Shown one piece after another: positions 34,884-43,268 of a stretch of DNA of 64,000 nt. The translations under genes and the position numbers were made by a program. The stretch's first letter is position 1, and every line of letters begins with the position of its first letter. The DNA is from Pseudobacteroides cellulosolvens ATCC 35603 = DSM 2933 (GTDB taxonomy: Bacteria > Bacillota > Clostridia > Acetivibrionales > DSM-2933). The notes under the pieces were generated by a model. That model did not search any database, was not told where the DNA came from, and was given only the letters and a program-made list of their open reading frames with translations. Where the stretch lies: assembly GCF_001262605.1 (NCBI RefSeq), contig NZ_LGTC01000001.1:3971001-4035000 (forward strand), read 5' to 3'.

Positions 34884-37340
34884 TTATAACATATTAAACG
34901 GATTTATATCCATACTCATTTCTACAAAGTATTTTTCGAATTTTTTGTACAATTTGTCTCTAATCAAGGTAAAAGCATCGATAATATTGTCTATATCTTT
35001 ACATTTAATGATAATTCTCCATCTGTACTTCTTTTTTATGAATGCAAGGGGTGCTCTCATAGGTCCGTAAACCTCAGGCTTTTCATCACAGCCCTCCATA
35101 AACTCAACAATTGTTTCTCCCACTTCTTTTGCATTAGTTGATACAATTTTATCATCCGGGCCGCTGATAATAATTACGCCTATATTGGTAAAAGGCGGAT
35201 AACCTAGTTTCTCCCTGAGCAATATTTCATGTTTGTAAAACCCCATATAATCATGGTTACAAGCAGTTAATATACTAAAGTCTTCTGTATTATAGGATTG
35301 AATTATAACTCTTCCCTTAAGCTGTCCACGGCCTGCACGTCCAGCAACCTGGGTAATAAGCTGAAATGTCTTCTCAGATGCCCTGAAATCCCCAAGGTTC
35401 AACATACTGTCCGCCGCTAATACCCCTACCAGTGTAACATTTGGAAAATCATGCCCTTTAGCTATCATTTGAGTTCCTATCATTATATTTATGTTTTTTT
35501 CTTTAAAAGTGGTAAGTATTTTTTCATGAGAGTCCTTAGCAGCAGTGGTATCCATGTCCATCCTGATAACCGAACACCCGTCAAATGTCTTTCTTACTTC
35601 ATCTTCAATTTTTTGTGTACCTGTTCCAAAATGCCTGATACTCCTGCTGTTACACTTAGGACACGATACAGGATTTTTAACAGTAAAACCGCAGTAGTGG
35701 CATATAAGCCTTTCATTATTGGCATGATACGTCAGGTTAATACTGCAATTGGGGCATTTCATGGTAAAGCCGCAGCTTCTGCATATTACAAAGGATGAAT
35801 AACCTCGTCTGTTCAAAAAAAGTATTGTTTGCTGCTTAAGCTCAATATTCTTTTTGATTTCCTGTGCAAGTTTATTGCTAAACATAGACCGATTACCCTC
35901 ATTGAGCTCGTTTCGCATGTCAACAATTTCTACCTTTGGTAGAACAGCATTGTTTGGCCTATCAAGCATTTTATAAAGCACCATTTCGCCCCTTGCTGCC
36001 CTATAGTAAGTCTCAACAGAAGGTGTAGCTGAACCATAGAGCAACAAGGCATTATTTGCACTACAACGCTCTCTGGCTATGTCCCTAGCGTGGTATTTTG
36101 GAGTTGTTTCAGATTTATATGAGCTCTCATGCTCTTCATCGATTATTATTATTCCCAACCTTTCCAAGGGAGCAAAAACAGCTGATCTGGCACCTACAAC
36201 GACCCTCTTCTTACCGTCCCTTATAAGCCTCCATTGATCATATCTCTCTCCCGCCGAGAGCCTGCTGTGCAGGACTGCCACCTCATCCCCAAACCTGCTT
36301 TTAAACCGTTCAACCATCTGAGGTGTAAGGGAAATTTCAGGTACTAATACAATCGCACTCATACCTCTATCAAAGCATGCCTTAATTAGCTGTAAGTAAA
36401 CCTCAGTCTTTCCGCTTCCTGTTACCCCATGAAGCAATGCTTCGTAAAATCCTCCGGTTTCAATTTTTACCAATGCATCCTTTAGTACTTCTGCCTGCTC
36501 CTCCGTAGGTAAGAAAGCTTCTGATCTTTCATAGGTTCTACCGGTATAAGGGTCTCTTTTAACTTCAACCTCCTTATAATATATATACCCATGTTTTTGC
36601 AATGTATTTACAGAACTTGAGGAAGCACCTGAAAATTTCGTGATATCTGCAACTGAAAGGTACTCAGCTTCCTTTAATATTTCCAATACTCTTATCTGCT
36701 GAATACTTCTTATTTTATTTCCATTTATGGCTTCATCAATAACATCAATAGGAAGTGCCAAAGAGGCCACTCTCACCTTCTTTTCCTTTGCCTTATTGAT
36801 AAATTCCTCTTTTATCAAAATTATTTGTTCTTTTTCCATCTGCCTGATGTATCTACTAAAAGTTGCCTTATCGATATAAGCAGCCAGTTCTTCCAACCCA
36901 CACTCTCCGCCATTTTCAATAAGAACATCTATTATTTCACATATGGTTTGGTTATGGTGATCTGTATTCTTTATAAGAATTACAGATTTTATGCTTTTTA
37001 CACCTACTCCAGGAGGAAGCATACATTTTAATGCATCATAATAAGTGCATATATACCTTTTCCTCATCCACCTGCATAATGCTATTGACCACTGATCCAG
37101 CCATTTTATGTCATCTAAGACCTTTTTAATATATTTAAGACGATATGATGTATTAAGCTCTTTAACATCTTCTGTACCCATAATAAAGCCTTCAGCATTC
37201 CTATTGGAATTTCCAAAGGGAACAATTACTCTGCTTCCGGGATGGACCTCCTCAATCAGGTCCTCAGGCACAAGGTATGTATATTCCTTATCATATTCTC
37301 TTGATGAATCACTTAAAACCACTAAAGCAATACGGTTCAT
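34884..37340 (-). CDS. priA: PriA primosomal replication-restart helicase
   Basis: About 818 residues. 3'-to-5' superfamily 2 helicase that reloads the replisome at stalled forks. N-terminal DNA-binding domain, Walker A GVTGSGKTEVY, DEEH box, the zinc-binding Cys array (CRSCGFTMKCPNC, CHYCGF, CPKC) and GTQMIAKGHDFPNV in the second RecA lobe. The ATG at 37340 (MNRIALVVLSD) has GAGAGG at normal spacing; eight upstream codons to 37364 are unlikely to be translated. It is the first gene of the housekeeping cluster, with a full-length repeat just upstream. Confidence 0.96.
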   Translation of the reverse strand: MNRIALVVLSDSSREYDKEYTYLVPEDLIEEVHPGSRVIVPFGNSNRNAEGFIMGTEDVKELNTSYRLKYIKKVLDDIKWLDQWSIALCRWMRKRYICTYYDALKCMLPPGVGVKSIKSVILIKNTDHHNQTICEIIDVLIENGGECGLEELAAYIDKATFSRYIRQMEKEQIILIKEEFINKAKEKKVRVASLALPIDVIDEAINGNKIRSIQQIRVLEILKEAEYLSVADITKFSGASSSSVNTLQKHGYIYYKEVEVKRDPYTGRTYERSEAFLPTEEQAEVLKDALVKIETGGFYEALLHGVTGSGKTEVYLQLIKACFDRGMSAIVLVPEISLTPQMVERFKSRFGDEVAVLHSRLSAGERYDQWRLIRDGKKRVVVGARSAVFAPLERLGIIIIDEEHESSYKSETTPKYHARDIARERCSANNALLLYGSATPSVETYYRAARGEMVLYKMLDRPNNAVLPKVEIVDMRNELNEGNRSMFSNKLAQEIKKNIELKQQTILFLNRRGYSSFVICRSCGFTMKCPNCSINLTYHANNERLICHYCGFTVKNPVSCPKCNSRSIRHFGTGTQKIEDEVRKTFDGCSVIRMDMDTTAAKDSHEKILTTFKEKNINIMIGTQMIAKGHDFPNVTLVGVLAADSMLNLGDFRASEKTFQLITQVAGRAGRGQLKGRVIIQSYNTEDFSILTACNHDYMGFYKHEILLREKLGYPPFTNIGVIIISGPDDKIVSTNAKEVGETIVEFMEGCDEKPEVYGPMRAPLAFIKKKYRWRIIIKCKDIDNIIDAFTLIRDKLYKKFEKYFVEMSMDINPFNML

Positions 37341-37358
37341 CAAATTCCTCTCTTCATA

Positions 37359-37461
37359 AGGCATGATTGAAATATTACTTACCGTTTTGAGCGTGTGTTC
37401 ACGAGTTAAGTTAACACGAAAGCGAAATTATACGGGAAGTTATATTTGGAGCATGCCTAAG
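37359..37461. repeat. Full-length copy of the dispersed palindromic repeat
   Basis: Termini AGGCATG and CATGCCTA are inverted; inner arms TTACTTACCG and CGGGAAGTTATA also pair, and the core GTGTTCAC/GTTAACAC is a diverged version of the GTGTTGAC core. It lies directly upstream of priA. A weaker related fragment (CGGAAGAAATATTTTAATCA) follows near 37495-37520. Confidence 0.8.
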
Positions 37462-37578
37462 TATATAAAAATGAATGATTTAATATATATTAATCGGAAG
37501 AAATATTTTAATCATTTCTTATATAATATCATAATTCTCACGACATAAACAAAATCCCTTGGGATTTTTCCGCATATT

Positions 37579-37613
37579 AAAAAAATTACCTGCCCAATCA
37601 GGTAATTTTTTTA
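37579..37613 (-). terminator. Bidirectional intrinsic terminator after the SSB-like gene
   Basis: Stem AAAAAATTACCTG/CAGGTAATTTTTT with a six-base loop and flanking A and T runs. A smaller hairpin AAAATCC/GGATTTT lies just beside it at about 37551-37568. Placed downstream of the minus-strand SSB-like gene. Confidence 0.85.
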
Positions 37614-37680
37614 TATATTTATGTCCTACCGTAGACCACAATATCAATTATAAATTTTTCAGATATGTACTATATATTTA

Positions 37681-38385
37681 TCAATCTTCGTAATTATTGC
37701 CGTCTCCGCTGTCTACATTGTCATTTGCGTCAATGTTATCTTCCTGATCATCATCTTTGTCCTTGCAAATTTCCATTTTTGAAACGGAAATCTCATAAGC
37801 TACCTTTGTCACCGCATCTCCTGACTCCTGCTTCTTTTGGTAACTTCTGCTTTGAATTCTTCCCCAAACCTTGATGTTATCGCCAATTGTAAGGCTCTCA
37901 GAAAATCTCGCATTTCTTCCCCATGTTATACAGGGGATATAATCGGATTTATTGTAGTGCCTGTTTACAGCGAGCAATATATCAGTTATTTCACGGCCAA
38001 ATGGTGTCATTCTGTAAATAGGTTTCTTACATATATACCCGTTCAAAAAAATCTGATTTGGATTCTTTATTCTCTTTTCATCTTCGAGAAATACAATCTC
38101 CCTGGCGAAAACAGTTAAAACCAATCTGTTTCCTTCGTTATTATAACTGTTATAGGATCGGAACTGTCCTTCGATTTCCACTACTTTGCCAATCTCCAAT
38201 TTTTGCTTGGAAGTTAGTCGTTCAGAAACAGTTACAGGAATTCTGTCATAGCTATCACTAAGCCGGGGAACGTCCAGCATAAAATAATAAAAACCCTCAC
38301 CATACACTTCATGACTGAACTCCAAATTCGTAACAATCGTACCGGATATGGTCACCATGTTGTTCTCAATGATGTTTCCGACCAT
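37681..38385 (-). CDS. Single-stranded DNA-binding protein-like, two OB folds
   Basis: 234 residues. Two consecutive OB-like segments can be read: about 10-105 (MVTISGTIVTNLEFSHE, VVEIEGQFRSY) and 110-195 (NQIFLNGYICKKPIYRMTP, GDNIKVWGRIQSRSYQKK). The second matches bacterial SSB closely (GREITDILLAVNR, DYIPCITWGRNA). The tail is strongly acidic (Asp/Asn-rich, ending NYED) but lacks the DDDIPF-type tip of standard SSB. It is not beside rpsF/rpsR, so it is probably an accessory SSB paralogue rather than the main one. GGAGAG lies upstream of ATG. Confidence 0.8.
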   Translation of the reverse strand: MVGNIIENNMVTISGTIVTNLEFSHEVYGEGFYYFMLDVPRLSDSYDRIPVTVSERLTSKQKLEIGKVVEIEGQFRSYNSYNNEGNRLVLTVFAREIVFLEDEKRIKNPNQIFLNGYICKKPIYRMTPFGREITDILLAVNRHYNKSDYIPCITWGRNARFSESLTIGDNIKVWGRIQSRSYQKKQESGDAVTKVAYEISVSKMEICKDKDDDQEDNIDANDNVDSGDGNNYED

Positions 38386-38743
38386 CCGCCGCCCACTCTC
38401 CTCTCTAATCCACCGTACATCTTTATATTTTATCTAGTGTATATCTATTCGCCAGGATCAAAATTTAGAAGTATATTATTTTGCTTTGATCTATTTGTTC
38501 CGCCAAATGTAAGATTATTAACACATTAATCTATATAAAAAGCACTATGAATAACTTACACTATATCAATAGTTATTAATTATTAAAATGTAACTTAATG
38601 CTAATTATATATTATATTATATATTTTAAGTCTTGAACATACCCGAATTTTATCCAAATATTAAAACTCCAAATCAAAAGCAATAAACGAATGATTTATT
38701 AACACTTTTAATATAGTCATATTTGTACAGTATTATTAATTCT
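38386..38743. other. AT-rich intergenic region
   Basis: About 358 bases between the SSB-like and Mur-like genes, both on the minus strand. Very AT-rich with no clear hairpin terminator, RNA gene or coding potential. The SSB-like gene's promoter should lie in its left part. Confidence 0.4.
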
Positions 38744-39448
38744 TTAATCAATAGAGCTGTGATGCTTGATTGCAGCATGATATGGCATATTATCCTTTGA
38801 GTAGGATGTTAATATGGCTCCTGAATAAATGGCAAAGGCAGCTGCCGCCATAACATAATAAGGGTTAATGGAACCTGAACTAACTTTAATTTCAAATTCT
38901 TGCGGCTCTATTATGCTTCCATACTTTGTTAGTAAAGTTCTCTGCAAGCAGCAGATAAAATTTTCCCTGTATATACCTTCTCCTATACTTGAGGCTGTTA
39001 CACTTGCTTTGGAATTAAACCCATAGGTAAGAACGGAATAACGTTTCCCCTGCAAAAGGGAAATTCTTTCATAGTCATCCGCATTTAAGATAACAGTCCC
39101 CTTGTCATCTGTTAATAAAAAGAGTTTTTCTATCAGCTCTTTTTTATTAACATTACCAGTATCATCCTCAACTATTTCATCGGCTTGATTGAGAAAAATT
39201 ATTACATCAAAATTAAATCCTAAAAAAACATCGTGCATTAAATCATCCAATTTAACACCGATCATAAGAATATCAACACCGTTTTTTTTTAATTCCTTTG
39301 TATATTCAGGAACTTTTCGATAATCTAACCCGGTTAAGCTTCCTGAAGTAATTATACTGATTTTTTTGTCTGAATCATTAAATATTTTACTTATGAGGTT
39401 TAATGTGGTACAATCATTTCCGCTTTCAATTATTCCTGCAATTATCAC
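38744..39448 (-). CDS. Mur-ligase-like protein lacking a normal P-loop
   Basis: 234 residues. The middle resembles the central domain of Mur ligases: NFDVIIFLNQADEIV in the place of the strand before the DHLD region, TVILNADDYERISLL (Mur NADD motif), VLTYGFNSKASVTAS, and INPYYVMAAAAFAIYSG equivalent to the Mur NxxNxxAAxA helix. The ATP site is degenerate: GIIESGNDCTT stands where GTNGKTT is expected. No N-terminal UDP-binding or C-terminal ligase domain is present. It may be a pseudo-enzyme or a shortened MurE-like relative of unknown role. GTG start with a weak GGGG site. Stand-alone gene. Confidence 0.6.
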   Translation of the reverse strand: MIIAGIIESGNDCTTLNLISKIFNDSDKKISIITSGSLTGLDYRKVPEYTKELKKNGVDILMIGVKLDDLMHDVFLGFNFDVIIFLNQADEIVEDDTGNVNKKELIEKLFLLTDDKGTVILNADDYERISLLQGKRYSVLTYGFNSKASVTASSIGEGIYRENFICCLQRTLLTKYGSIIEPQEFEIKVSSGSINPYYVMAAAAFAIYSGAILTSYSKDNMPYHAAIKHHSSID

Positions 39449-40038
39449 CTGTACAACCCCATTTCATATATAGAATGAGTATATAAGAGCAATTGCTCCA
39501 TGTACATTTTATAATGTGCTTTTAAATGAAAATTATGCGGCTTCTATTTATTAGCAAATTTATATTTGTAAAAATCAGCTTATCCATATATCACTAATTC
39601 ATCCTAATATGTGTATTTTTTTTGTCCAACCTTTGCATTCCCTTGGCTTGATAACCATCTGGATATATTTTACTATATCAATTATAAATTTTTACTTGTA
39701 TCTATGTTAATCTCATTCACTTTCTTTACCTCCAATAGGTATTTTTTTGATTTTTATTTGTATATAATGTTATTATTTGATTAAATTTGGCAATTCTTAC
39801 ATTTTCACTTTATTTGTGAATAAATTAATATATAATGATATTGGTAATTTAAACCTTGTATTCAATTAATAAATATAATATTTTTTATATTTTTCTTTCC
39901 AATTTATATTAATTGCATGTATATATATTTTTTCTTCGCACACTTACTATATGATCTATATTCGCTGTAATTGCTTCCAAATCGATAATCCCATATACAA
40001 TGGGTAAAATAAATATTCTTATTTGAGGAGGTTTATAT
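39449..40038. promoter_or_regulatory. Long upstream region of the NRPS/reductase operon
   Basis: 590 AT-rich bases between the divergent Mur-like gene and the first gene of the operon. No ORF, tRNA or known riboswitch is recognisable. TATAAT-like boxes occur near 39760 and 39832 but without a well-spaced -35, so no promoter is called. GAGGAGG at 40025-40031 is the ribosome site of the first gene. The length suggests regulatory content. Confidence 0.4.
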
Positions 40039-41343
40039 ATGATTCATAATGGTGTTGAAGATACAAGACACTTTAAGATTCATCAATCAGATGTTATCTC
40101 AACCATTGAAAAGTTAAAGGCCAGTCAGGGAAAACATTATGATGCATCCTACTTTTTCAATCTAGCCATTGAGTTTTGCCTGGAAAAACAGCAGATTGAA
40201 AAAAGGCCCATTATTTCCATCATGGGTTTGACATTCCCTGAAGAAATTATTTATGCCTTTGGGGCACAGCCTTTGTGGATTTTAGGAGGGAGCTTCGGTT
40301 CTGCGTTATATGCGGACAGATTCGTTCCCCGAGATACTGACTCAGTTACAAAAGCTTCTCTTGGGTGTATCAGAGGCGGAATGACGCCATATAACGATGA
40401 TCCTGACTTACTGATAGTACCAATTACAACTGACAGCATGAGAAAGGTTGCACATATGCTATCAAAGGAAGTAGAGGTATTTCCTGTTGATGTGCCGCCT
40501 ATAAAGTCCGATAGGTACTCAAAAAAGAAATGGATGTATCAGATTAATTCATTGATACAAGTTCTTGAAAAAAAGACAAAAATGCGATTATCTTACAAAA
40601 GGCTTTATGATGCATCTATGATGGTAAATGCTGCGAAAACAGAAATGCAAAGACTATTGTATTACAGCACATCATCAAGCGGATTTATTCCGGTATCGCT
40701 GGTTATGTTTATCATAAATACCTATTACTTTGCCCCTAACATTCTTGAGTGGACACAAAAATTAATGATACTGAATGATAAGTTCAAGTCATGGAAAACT
40801 CGCAATATTGATGGTTCTGCCTTTTTTGCCCATAGTGTTAAACCCAGTATAATAATTGCAGGATCCCCTATATATTTCCCCAACTTTAAAATTCCATTAC
40901 TTTTTGATGAGTATAATGTTCATGTTGCAGCATACGTCAATGAGATGACAAGAAGGGCTTACAGTAAAACAGAAATATTTGGCATGAAAGTCGGTTTGGA
41001 CAAATTGCTTGAAATAGTTGCCCACACCCACTATATGGAAGATAGCTCTCCATCTTTTCCACATAACACCAGCCGAATGAAGTTTATTACCGATGCAGCA
41101 AAAAACAATGTTATTGACGGTGCTATATACCATGTTTTGAAAGGACAGATAGACTACGATTTTGACCTTATTTATCTTGAGGAGTATTTTTCAGCTAATA
41201 AAATTCCTGCATTCCGCCTGGAAACAGATTACAACTATCAGGATATTGAACTGCTACGCATAAGGACAGAAGCATTTATCGAAATGATAAGTGCTAAATA
41301 TGAAAATTCGATAAATTCAGATTCTGAAAAGATGAGGGCTTAA
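40039..41343 (+). CDS. 2-hydroxyacyl-CoA dehydratase/BCR-family subunit without cluster cysteines
   Basis: 434 residues of the HgdB/BcrB/FldC family. Paralogous over its length to the product of 43228-44529, sharing FPEEIIYAFGAQP, RFVPRD, DLLIVP, AGSPIYFPNFKIPLL, GAIYHVLKG and FRLETDYN. However, every Cys of its paralogue in the conserved part is replaced: RDAC reads RDTD, PTSCDC reads PITTDS, RGC reads KGQ. Only two Cys (48 and 111) remain. It therefore probably binds no Fe-S cluster and acts as a structural or substrate-binding partner in a heterodimer. First gene of the operon; strong GAGGAGG ribosome site. Confidence 0.82.
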   Translation: MIHNGVEDTRHFKIHQSDVISTIEKLKASQGKHYDASYFFNLAIEFCLEKQQIEKRPIISIMGLTFPEEIIYAFGAQPLWILGGSFGSALYADRFVPRDTDSVTKASLGCIRGGMTPYNDDPDLLIVPITTDSMRKVAHMLSKEVEVFPVDVPPIKSDRYSKKKWMYQINSLIQVLEKKTKMRLSYKRLYDASMMVNAAKTEMQRLLYYSTSSSGFIPVSLVMFIINTYYFAPNILEWTQKLMILNDKFKSWKTRNIDGSAFFAHSVKPSIIIAGSPIYFPNFKIPLLFDEYNVHVAAYVNEMTRRAYSKTEIFGMKVGLDKLLEIVAHTHYMEDSSPSFPHNTSRMKFITDAAKNNVIDGAIYHVLKGQIDYDFDLIYLEEYFSANKIPAFRLETDYNYQDIELLRIRTEAFIEMISAKYENSINSDSEKMRA

Positions 41344-41345
41344 TC

Positions 41346-42284
41346 ATGAAAAACAAGAAAAATAAAGTTATCAGATTTAAAAAGAGAAGTCACTTTAGAT
41401 ACCTAATATCTAAAAGGCTTATTATTACAATCATATCCAGTATTCTTATTTTGCTGGCAGTATATTTTTGCATGAGTTTTCCTTTTTATCTGCCGGAATA
41501 CGGCATTGAAAGAACCAGCATTACAGTTGAAAAAAACAATCATCCATTAGCTCCCTATGATTTATTGTGGTTTGATAATAAGGATGAAGTTATAAAACTA
41601 AATGCCAATATGCTCACTGACATAAGCCAGTTAAAATTTTATTCATTAGGATATGAGGGGAAGGTATTTCCGCTTACGCATCAAGGTTCACCAATAGCCA
41701 TGAATAAAGGAATGACAGGCACATATGCAGCTATATTGCCAACCTTTAAAGCAGATATCGATAATAACGGAAAAAAAGATAAAATAAGCCTCTCTGCCAA
41801 ATTTGACTCAATATTCACTCAAAGTTCCGAGTTTATGTTCATGAAGCTATTCGGCGTTGTAAGAACAAATTTTACAATGAAGGAAATACCCTTAGAAATT
41901 TTCTATATAGAGGGAAGCAAAGTTATGATCTTTTATGACCAGAAACCTCTTGCCAATTCAAAGATACAGCTCATTTCAAATAGAGGTCTGAATAAAACCG
42001 TCAAGACTGATGCTGCAGGCATGCTTCCCAGCATGAACAAGAAAGATCTACGCAAGGGAATCCAGGTTGTATATGTCTCCGAAGATGGCACTTATAATAT
42101 ATCAAGCTACACCCTTGAAGGCGAAAAATTTTTTACAGGATATTATTATAAAGCTATGCTGCCCTTTTTGAAAGTGATGTTTTATTCTGCCATTTTAATT
42201 CTGGTTATTCTGATTGTTAGAAAAATGTACGCTTATATAAATAATAAAATGAGAGACTACAAAAATAGTCCGGAAAGTATTTAG
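41346..42284 (+). CDS. Membrane protein with extracytoplasmic domain, unknown
   Basis: 312 residues. A basic N-terminus, a membrane helix at about 24-47, a large extracytoplasmic domain (about 48-272) and a second membrane helix at about 273-297 with a basic cytoplasmic tail. The distal part of the outer domain (FYIEGSKVMIFYDQKPLANSK, TVKTDAAGMLP) resembles DUF4198 or Ig-like domains that sit beside metal or redox membrane proteins. No Cys pair or metal-binding motif is evident. Begins two bases after the upstream stop and ends nine bases before the NapH-like gene, so it belongs to the same transcript and probably to the same membrane complex. Confidence 0.7.
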   Translation: MKNKKNKVIRFKKRSHFRYLISKRLIITIISSILILLAVYFCMSFPFYLPEYGIERTSITVEKNNHPLAPYDLLWFDNKDEVIKLNANMLTDISQLKFYSLGYEGKVFPLTHQGSPIAMNKGMTGTYAAILPTFKADIDNNGKKDKISLSAKFDSIFTQSSEFMFMKLFGVVRTNFTMKEIPLEIFYIEGSKVMIFYDQKPLANSKIQLISNRGLNKTVKTDAAGMLPSMNKKDLRKGIQVVYVSEDGTYNISSYTLEGEKFFTGYYYKAMLPFLKVMFYSAILILVILIVRKMYAYINNKMRDYKNSPESI

Positions 42285-42293
42285 GAGGGCAAA

Positions 42294-43268
42294 ATGAAAA
42301 TCAAATTTTATTATATAAGATGGTTTATATTAGCCGTTAGCTTTGTACTTTTGACCTTTGGAGTTCAAATTTTCGGATTCAGAACAGACAAGGTATATAT
42401 TCCAACATTAGCATGCCCATTTACCTTTGAAGGTATTATGCACTCATCATGCTACTATTTGATACACCCCCAGCAGTTTTTTGCTATTCCCGCTGTCCTT
42501 GTAAGCGTAATCGTTTCATTTATAATATTTTCCATTATATTCGGCAGGATGCTTTGCGGGTTTGCCTGCCCCTTCGGCTTATTACAGGACATACTTTATA
42601 AAATAAGACAGCTTTTTAGGATAAAACCAATACGTTTTTCAGAGAAGCATTATAAATGGATATCATTTGTGAAATGGGTATTACTAGCTATATTTTTAGG
42701 AGGTTTTTATTTCGGAATCAATTTTTGTTACTTTTGCCCCGCTATGGTTACCACGCCGGCGTTTGCAGGTTCGGTAATTCCCATATACCTTTCCGGTTTT
42801 ATAGCAATTTTTTTTGTGGCAGGTTCATTTTACAAACAAAGACTCTTCTGCACAATGTGTCCATTCGGTCTATTAATAGGGCTGTTCTCAAAAATATCCT
42901 TTTTCCGTTTAAAAAAAGACTGTACAGCATGTACAGAATGCGGTGCATGTTATGAAGCATGTCCTATGGGAATCAAAGAAATATATACTGAAAGAGAAAA
43001 GACTGACATTACAACCCATAATTGCCTCTTCTGCGGTGAGTGCGTAAGGTTGTGCCCGGAAAATAACGGTCTGGCCCTGTCATTCTTCAGGAAAAAGTTC
43101 TATATTGCAACAAGAAAGGACTTTTTCAAAGAGCAGGGTTTAAAGAACGAGGAAAAGGTTAAGAAGGTTGATTTATTAACCAAAAATATAGATTCGCTAT
43201 TGAAGGTGGAAGGAAAGGAGAAGTCACATGCAGGAAACAACAGCGGCAAAAAATCAAGAGGAGCTTAA
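42294..43268 (+). CDS. NapH/YccM-like polyferredoxin membrane protein
   Basis: 324 residues with about five membrane helices. Two CxxxCP motifs (CGFACPFG near 83 and CTMCPFG near 184) sit at helix ends as in NapH/NosR/RdxA proteins. Two [4Fe-4S] motifs follow: CTACTECGACYEACP and CLFCGECVRLCP (about 204-260). Such proteins move electrons across or along the membrane to a partner reductase. The C-terminal tail is Lys-rich and its end overlaps the next gene by about 40 bases. A role in feeding low-potential electrons to the ATP-dependent activator encoded nearby is inference. Confidence 0.88.
   Translation: MKIKFYYIRWFILAVSFVLLTFGVQIFGFRTDKVYIPTLACPFTFEGIMHSSCYYLIHPQQFFAIPAVLVSVIVSFIIFSIIFGRMLCGFACPFGLLQDILYKIRQLFRIKPIRFSEKHYKWISFVKWVLLAIFLGGFYFGINFCYFCPAMVTTPAFAGSVIPIYLSGFIAIFFVAGSFYKQRLFCTMCPFGLLIGLFSKISFFRLKKDCTACTECGACYEACPMGIKEIYTEREKTDITTHNCLFCGECVRLCPENNGLALSFFRKKFYIATRKDFFKEQGLKNEEKVKKVDLLTKNIDSLLKVEGKEKSHAGNNSGKKSRGA

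Noticed and set aside
37363..37548. Short plus-strand ORF of 61 codons upstream of priA
   Set aside because: It lies wholly in the dispersed palindromic repeat and following AT-rich DNA and has no ribosome site or recognisable protein pattern.
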